DNA from: Oscillospiraceae bacterium
GTDB lineage: Bacteria; Bacillota; Clostridia; Oscillospirales; Ruminococcaceae
Direction of reading: 5' to 3'
NCBI GenBank assembly: GCA_028689635.1
Contig: JAQVCU010000003.1
Location: forward strand, 17,465-81,464
Length of the DNA: 64,000 nucleotides
The translations under genes were made by a program, and so were the position numbers. Shown in pieces: positions 59,938-64,000 of the stretch; position 1 is the first letter of the stretch, and each line of letters opens with the position of its first letter. The notes beneath the pieces are model-generated. The model was not told the DNA's origin and searched no databases. It saw nothing but the letters and a program-made list of their open reading frames with translations.

Positions 59938-60405
59938 ATGGAAACAGTAATGGGGCTTTGGAATAAGCTGTTATGGAGCTATGGCGGGGAGGGGGCAAAG
60001 ATCTCCACCGCCGTGGCAGCGGTGGGAACGGCGGTGACCTGGTGGCTGGGCGGCTGGGACAACATGATCGTCACTTTGGTGGTGTTCATGGGGCTGGATT
60101 TCCTGCTGGGGATCCTGTCGGCGGCGAAAAGCGGCACAGTAAACAGCCAGGTGATGCTGTGGGGCGGGATAAACAAAATCCTGGTGCTGCTGTTGGTGGC
60201 GGTGGGCGTCCGGCTGGATATTACCCTGGGGCTGGCAAGCCCCATCTGCCGCACGGCGGTGTGCTGGTTCTACATAGGCCGGGAGGGCCTAAGCATGATC
60301 GAAAACAGCGGCAAGCTGGGGTTCCCCTGGCCGAGGTTTTTACAGGATATGCTGGAACAGATGAAGCAGAAGGGCGACGAAGGGGAAGGGGATAAAACAG
60401 TATGA
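59938..60405 (+). CDS. Phage holin (holin 4 family)
   Basis: This 155-residue membrane protein has three predicted helices; WDNMIVTLVVFMGLDFLLGILSAAKSG and the C-terminal REGLSMIENSGKLGFPWP are typical of the toxin-secretion/lysis holin family. It makes the hole that lets the amidase reach the wall. It overlaps the amidase gene by 4 bases. Confidence 0.9.
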   Translation: METVMGLWNKLLWSYGGEGAKISTAVAAVGTAVTWWLGGWDNMIVTLVVFMGLDFLLGILSAAKSGTVNSQVMLWGGINKILVLLLVAVGVRLDITLGLASPICRTAVCWFYIGREGLSMIENSGKLGFPWPRFLQDMLEQMKQKGDEGEGDKTV

Positions 60406-61091
60406 AAGTATGTATTGACGCGGGGCACGGTGGCAGCGCGTCCGGCGCGGTAAACGGCAATGCGCTGGAAAAAGAAAACACGCTGTTGATCGCCAAAGAG
60501 GTAAAAGCGGCCTTTGAAAAGCGGGGCGTGGCCGTTGTCATGACCCGCACCGAGGACGTATATCTGACGATGGATCAGCGGTGCCAGATCGAGAGGGCCA
60601 GCGGGGCCGCCTGCTGCATCAGCCTGCACATGGACAGCGCCGGGCCTACGGCCAGCGGAATGACGGCATGGCTCCACAGCAAAGCCCCGGAGCGCTACAC
60701 GGTATGGGCAAAAGGGGTGTTGGCGGCGCTGAAAGCCGTCGGCTACACCAGCAACCGGGCCCAGGAGGTGAACCGGGGATACCGGGGGAACACCACTGCC
60801 GATTACGCCTGGAACGCCGGGACGAAAAGCCCATCCATGCTGTTGGAGCTTGGGTTTATCAGCAACGCTAAAAATCTCTCGGAGTTTGAGAAAAACCACG
60901 CCGCCTATGCCGAGGCCATCGCCAAAGCCACCTGTGAGTGGCTGGGGGTGGAGGAGCCGGAGGCGGACGGCGGCGACAGGGAGAACAGACGGCTGCTGGG
61001 GATAATTGACAGCCTGAAGGAACTGCTGAAAGAATTGGAAGCCTTTGCGGCAGAAAAAAGTGAAGGGGGAACGGCGCATGACGGGGTATGA
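60402..61091 (+). CDS. N-acetylmuramoyl-L-alanine amidase (Amidase_3), endolysin
   Basis: This 229-residue zinc amidase has the first ligand His9 in CIDAGHGG, the acidic ligand in LEKENTLLI, the second His in CISLHMDS and the catalytic Glu in SMLLELGFISN. It cuts the bond between muramic acid and L-Ala to lyse the cell. The C-terminal tail is helical and charged (DSLKELLKELEAFAAEK). It forms a lysis pair with the holin. Confidence 0.93.
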   Translation: MKVCIDAGHGGSASGAVNGNALEKENTLLIAKEVKAAFEKRGVAVVMTRTEDVYLTMDQRCQIERASGAACCISLHMDSAGPTASGMTAWLHSKAPERYTVWAKGVLAALKAVGYTSNRAQEVNRGYRGNTTADYAWNAGTKSPSMLLELGFISNAKNLSEFEKNHAAYAEAIAKATCEWLGVEEPEADGGDRENRRLLGIIDSLKELLKELEAFAAEKSEGGTAHDGV

Positions 61092-61572
61092 AGAAAAGAA
61101 AAAATCTGCCAGAGAATATGAGGCGTATGAGAATTATCTTGCAGAAGAAGCGGCGGCAGAGAAAAGAGCCAAGAGAAAAGCGGTAGGCCAGGCGGTAAAA
61201 CAACTAAAAAGGCAGATCCCGGAGATCGAGCAGGAGGCGGAGGACGCCATTCGCCAGGCAAACGTAAACAAGATGCTGACGCTGCGCGACCTACCGCAGC
61301 AACTTGCGGCCAGTGGATCTTCCGGCGGGATGACCGATTCCGCGGTTTTGGGAGTCAACACCGCCTATGAAAAAAGCTGGAACGAACTGATCCGAGACCG
61401 GGATAAGGCCATCCGGGCAATTCAGGACAACATTGCAAAAATGCGCGCCGACGGCGACCTCTCTTTGGAGGATATCGAGGATCAATACCGCCGTCAACTG
61501 GCAAAAAAGGCATTGGAATTGGGACTCTACGATCGGCCGGCGGCACAGGGGCAGGGCCTATCCAAAAGATGA
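61078..61572 (+). CDS. Coiled-coil phage protein after the lysis genes
   Basis: This 164-residue, highly helical, charged protein (EEKKKSAREYEAYENYLAEE...VGQAVKQLKRQIPEIEQEAE) is broken by a glycine-rich SGSSGGMTDSAVLG segment at about residues 93-106. A second helix pair follows. ATG 61078 follows GAAGGGGGA and overlaps the amidase end. It may be an internal ejection-type or lysis accessory protein. No named family is recognised. Confidence 0.65.
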   Translation: MTGYEEKKKSAREYEAYENYLAEEAAAEKRAKRKAVGQAVKQLKRQIPEIEQEAEDAIRQANVNKMLTLRDLPQQLAASGSSGGMTDSAVLGVNTAYEKSWNELIRDRDKAIRAIQDNIAKMRADGDLSLEDIEDQYRRQLAKKALELGLYDRPAAQGQGLSKR

Positions 61573-61772
61573 TCCGGAGCCATCGAAGGAGCACAGGACG
61601 CCTGAGGATCCATGCTATGGAGGAAAAGGGATCCCACGATCCAAATGGCAGGGCAGGCGCATTCCAACGGGGAATAAAAGAAAATCGGGCTACCTTCAAA
61701 CAAGAGTTTTTGTGTAAACTTAACAAAATTAAGAAAAAACGGCAAAAAACAAAAAAAATCCTGCAAAAGCCC

Positions 61773-61801
61773 TTGATTTTTCCCAAACAAACGGCGATAA
61801 T
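61773..61801 (+). promoter_or_regulatory. Promoter upstream of the D-2-hydroxyacid dehydrogenase
   Basis: TTGATT (61773-61778) and GATAAT (61796-61801) are 17 bases apart. The stretch 61573-61772 is AT-rich near its right end and holds no gene I can support. Confidence 0.5.
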
Positions 61802-61838
61802 AAAGTAGAAATAGAAAAGCAATCGGGTAACCTGCAAT

Positions 61839-61879
61839 GGGGCATGGAGGACGAGCGTCGTCTGGCATGCCCTTTTTTT
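61839..61879 (+). terminator. Hairpin terminator, possible attenuator
   Basis: GGGCATG pairs with CATGCCC, with an inner GACGA-GCG-TCGTC, followed by seven T. It lies downstream of the promoter at 61773 and 33 bases before the dehydrogenase gene. It can therefore end transcripts before that gene, or finish leftover phage transcripts. Confidence 0.75.
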
Positions 61880-61911
61880 GTTGCTATTTCTAAACGGAAG
61901 GGCTGAAGCCT

Positions 61912-62907
61912 GTGAAGAAGCAAAAGATACTCTATTATAATGTGGACGATACGCTGGACTACGAAAAGAGCCTTTTGGAGCAATGGGGCATTACGGAGGT
62001 AGAGCTGGCAGAGGTACACGACAAAAGCGGACAGAAAAGTTTTGTGGAATACGCCGCCGGCGCAGACGGGATCGTGGTGGAATACGAGCAGCTGACCGCC
62101 GCAGTGCTGGAACAACTGCCCTGCTGCAAGATCGTCTCGCTCCAAAGCATTGGCTACAACAATGTGGATGTGGAGGCAGCCGCCCGGCTGGGAATCTGCG
62201 TGACCAACATCCCCGGGTTTTGTACCGAGGAAGTGGCCCTGCATGCGGTCGGCATGCTGATCGATCTGGCGAGAAAAATCACTTATTATGACCGCTCTGT
62301 CCGAAACGGCAGTTGGGATCCCCTGCTGGGGCCGCCGATCCACCGCATTTCGGGCAAAACGATCGGCCTTGTCTTTTTTGGAAGCATCCCCAAAGCGATG
62401 CTTCCTATGTTAAAGGCGCTTGGCCTAAATATTTTGGTGTATGCCCCCACCAAAACCGCGGAATATCTGGCGCAGTATGGCGCGCAGAAGGCCCAAAGCC
62501 TGGAGGAGCTGCTGCAAGTTTCGGATATCGTTTCCCTCCACTGCCCGCTGATGGATTCGACCCGGCATCTGATCGGGAAACGGGAACTGGCGATGATGAA
62601 GCCGGACGCTTTTTTGATCAATACGGCGCGGGGCGCCGTGGTGGATGAGAAAGCCCTGGTGCATGCCCTGAAAAGCGGCGTGATCGCCGCCGCCGCTGTC
62701 GATGTGATCGAGGACGAGGAAAATGAGACCAGCGAGCTTTTTGAACTGGAAAATACGGTGATCACGCCTCATGCGGCGTTCCTTTCGGTGGATTCTTATG
62801 AGCAGGGCAGAAGGATGGCGCTGGAACAGCTGCTTCAGCGCCTGGTGGAAAAACGGCTGCCGGATCATCTTGTCAACCGTACGCTGATCGAAAATTTAAA
62901 AGGTTAA
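61912..62907 (+). CDS. D-isomer-specific 2-hydroxyacid dehydrogenase
   Basis: This 331-residue NAD-dependent enzyme has catalytic-domain residues near SLQSIGYNNVDVEAA, a Rossmann region GKTIGLVFFGSIPKAMLPML (with FGSIP instead of the usual GxGxxG), the catalytic Arg in LINTARGAVVDEKAL, a Glu in VIEDEENET, and the catalytic His in VITPHAAFLS. The altered nucleotide loop may change cofactor binding. The start is GTG 61912. An Lrp-type regulator follows, suggesting amino-acid or keto-acid metabolism. Confidence 0.88.
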   Translation: MKKQKILYYNVDDTLDYEKSLLEQWGITEVELAEVHDKSGQKSFVEYAAGADGIVVEYEQLTAAVLEQLPCCKIVSLQSIGYNNVDVEAAARLGICVTNIPGFCTEEVALHAVGMLIDLARKITYYDRSVRNGSWDPLLGPPIHRISGKTIGLVFFGSIPKAMLPMLKALGLNILVYAPTKTAEYLAQYGAQKAQSLEELLQVSDIVSLHCPLMDSTRHLIGKRELAMMKPDAFLINTARGAVVDEKALVHALKSGVIAAAAVDVIEDEENETSELFELENTVITPHAAFLSVDSYEQGRRMALEQLLQRLVEKRLPDHLVNRTLIENLKG

Positions 62908-62930
62908 ATCAAAGAAGGATGTGCAGAAGG

Positions 62931-63389
62931 ATGGATAAGATCGACGCAATTTTACTTTCTATTTTAAAGGAGAACGCCCGCACGCCGGTAAAAGCCATGA
63001 CCGGTAAGGTGTTTTTATCGGCCCCCGCCATTTCCGCCCGGATCGAGAAGCTGGAGCGGCAGGGCGTCATCAAAGGGTATCACGCGGCCATCGACAACAT
63101 CAAGCTGGGATATCACATCACCGCTTTTATCAGCCTTTCCGCCCTGCCCAGCGTGGAGCCGGAGTTTTATGATTTTATCAGCGCCTGTCCCAATGTGATC
63201 GAATGCAACTGCGTGACGGGGGATTTTTCGATGCTGATCAAGGTAGCGTTCCCCAGCGCCATGGAGCTGAATGGGTTTGTCAACCAGCTTCAGCGCTTTG
63301 GAAACACCTCTACCCAGTTTGTGTTCTCCACACCGGTGGAACATCGGTCGCTGGAAGCTTTCCAGGATGAAGTGCAGCCGGCGAAGTAA
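62931..63389 (+). CDS. Lrp/AsnC-family regulator
   Basis: This 152-residue protein has the N-terminal helix-turn-helix of Lrp (MDKIDAILLSILKENARTP, then SAPAISARIEKLERQGVIKGYHA) and a C-terminal RAM ligand-binding domain (NVIECNCVTGDFSMLIKVAF). It probably senses an amino acid and controls the dehydrogenase operon, of which it is the second gene. ATG 62931 matches the family start. Confidence 0.92.
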   Translation: MDKIDAILLSILKENARTPVKAMTGKVFLSAPAISARIEKLERQGVIKGYHAAIDNIKLGYHITAFISLSALPSVEPEFYDFISACPNVIECNCVTGDFSMLIKVAFPSAMELNGFVNQLQRFGNTSTQFVFSTPVEHRSLEAFQDEVQPAK

Positions 63390-63407
63390 CGCTGGCCTGA
63401 AAAGAAA

Positions 63408-63454
63408 AACCGCAAAAGCCGAGGGGCTTTCCCCGGCTTTTGCGGTTTTTTTGT
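63408..63454 (+). terminator. Terminator after the Lrp gene
   Basis: ACCGCAAAAGCCG pairs with CGGCTTTTGCGGT and is followed by a run of seven or more T. Confidence 0.88.
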
Positions 63455-63498
63455 TTTAAAGCAGTCGCTCTGGCTCTTGATAGACGTTATAATACATG

Positions 63499-63612
63499 AT
63501 ATAATAACCGCAAAGCGGTTATTATATTTGATTCTTATGGCCGCCCTATGGGCATGGCCAATTATCCCATTCGCGCTTCGCCCTTATGATATAATAACTT
63601 CGCTGAAGTTAC
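63499..63612. repeat. Copy of the modular palindromic repeat
   Basis: ATATAATAACCGC-AAA-GCGGTTATTATAT is followed by GGCCGCCCTATGGGCATGGCC (63539-63559) and ends with TAACTTC-GCT-GAAGTTA. The order and sequence match the units at 10999-11251. It lies between a strong terminator and a transporter remnant. Confidence 0.78.
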
Positions 63613-63788
63613 AGCGATGTGATTTGATTTTTCTGCCCTGTGACGGATGCGTCATCTGCTTTTTTAGGGTCGTCCTGCGGGTATGGGCGGCGACGCCGGG
63701 CCGGTCATCGCGGCGGGGGTACCCCGCAGGCAGTGGGATGGCGTTTTACGCCGCGCAGGCGCGACAATAGATTGGGAGGCAATGGAAT

Positions 63789-63905
63789 ATGCTGGATCGC
63801 AAACAGATCTCCCGGGAAATTTATCGAATGATCATTCCGATCATGTTAGAAAATATGCTGCAAATTTCGGCGGGGAGGGTATCCCGAATTCTGTGTAAAC
63901 GATGA
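63789..63905 (+). pseudogene. MATE-family transporter remnant
   Basis: A 38-residue frame (MLDRKQISREIYRMIIPIML, then ENMLQISAG) matches the N-terminus of MATE multidrug transporters. It then runs into unrelated RVSRILCKR and a stop at 63903-63905. The rest of the gene is absent in the visible 95 bases. It looks like a truncated or deleted transporter gene next to the palindromic repeat. Confidence 0.55.
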
Positions 63906-64000
63906 AAAGCAGTGCAAATAGAGCAAATTATTTTAGGGGAGCAGCTTCGTCTTCAGGGGCCGCTCCCTTGCGGTTATATTAGCGGCAAGGCCGCCGCATG

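Larger units (their letters stand above)
48865..61572. mobile_element. Compact phage-like element (PBSX-like layout, short-tail module)
   Basis: About 12.7 kb runs from the ImmA/repressor pair through terminase, portal, capsid, tail, holin and amidase genes to a coiled-coil gene. Host genes (AbrB and metNIQ on the left, a hydroxyacid dehydrogenase on the right) flank it. I found no integrase, recombinase, replication, sheath, tube or tape-measure gene and no clear direct-repeat attachment sites. The head genes are intact and the reading frames are undisturbed, which argues against ordinary decay. The ends given are those of the outermost phage-like genes. Confidence 0.8.

Noticed and set aside
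49883..61572. Long-tailed (siphovirus or myovirus) prophage
   Set aside because: No tape-measure, tube, sheath or baseplate gene is present, and the tail region is under 4 kb.

Overview
The window is GC-rich DNA from a low-GC-lineage (Firmicutes) anaerobe, most likely a gut clostridium of the Oscillospiraceae/Ruminococcaceae type. The signs are a SCIFF ranthipeptide with its maturase beside yajC, T-box leaders, a BMP-type nucleoside ABC transporter, and consensus sigma-A promoters with 17-base spacers. The taxon is inferred from gene content only. Most genes sit in tight operons with 4-base ATGA overlaps.

Layout. 1-6955: nucleoside import (a broken BMP lipoprotein, an ATPase and two permeases) joined to two purine-nucleoside-phosphorylase-like genes, one of which has lost key active-site residues, and mtnA. 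This looks like scavenging of nucleosides or methylthio/deoxy-nucleosides. 7098-10884: a TetM/EF-G-like ribosomal GTPase fused to a YacP/Rae1-type NYN nuclease domain, then a cyclophilin lipoprotein. 11304-13693: deoD, deoB and cdd, preceded by a palindromic repeat. 14331-16869: yajC, a TIGR04086-type membrane protein, the SCIFF peptide scfA and its radical SAM maturase scfB. 17125-23170: a frameshifted HD/HD-GYP protein, a TVP38-type membrane protein with a glycosyltransferase, a sugar isomerase, an ATPase/AlbA_2 gene pair, and tRNA-Ala(GGC). 23645-31388: leucyl aminopeptidase, an M14/AspA-type deacylase, an ABC exporter, a divergent dehydrogenase/TetR pair, and serS behind a T-box. 31761-34006: an AT-richer AraC/MFS pair that looks acquired. 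34311-35516: a lipoprotein with three FMN-binding repeats. 35665-45646: a surface polysaccharide operon whose flippase is broken at a run of eight G. 45677-48421: metQ, metI and metN behind a T-box.

48865-61572 is a compact phage-like element. It has an Xre repressor, an ImmA/IrrE protease, a divergent consensus promoter, a terminase, a portal, an N4-gp56-type capsid, a probable short-tail module, a holin and an amidase. It has no integrase, replication gene, tape measure, sheath or tube gene. This resembles the layout of PBSX (repressor, terminase, structure, lysis) but with a short-tail set of structural genes, and it is the best candidate here for an undescribed system.

61912-63389 is a D-2-hydroxyacid dehydrogenase and an Lrp-type regulator behind an attenuator-like leader. 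The window ends in another copy of the palindromic repeat and a MATE-transporter remnant.

Three otherwise normal genes are broken by one base each (the BMP gene, the HD-GYP gene and the flippase). Either the strain carries several recent nulls or the assembly has residual errors. All assignments come from reading motifs; no database search was run.
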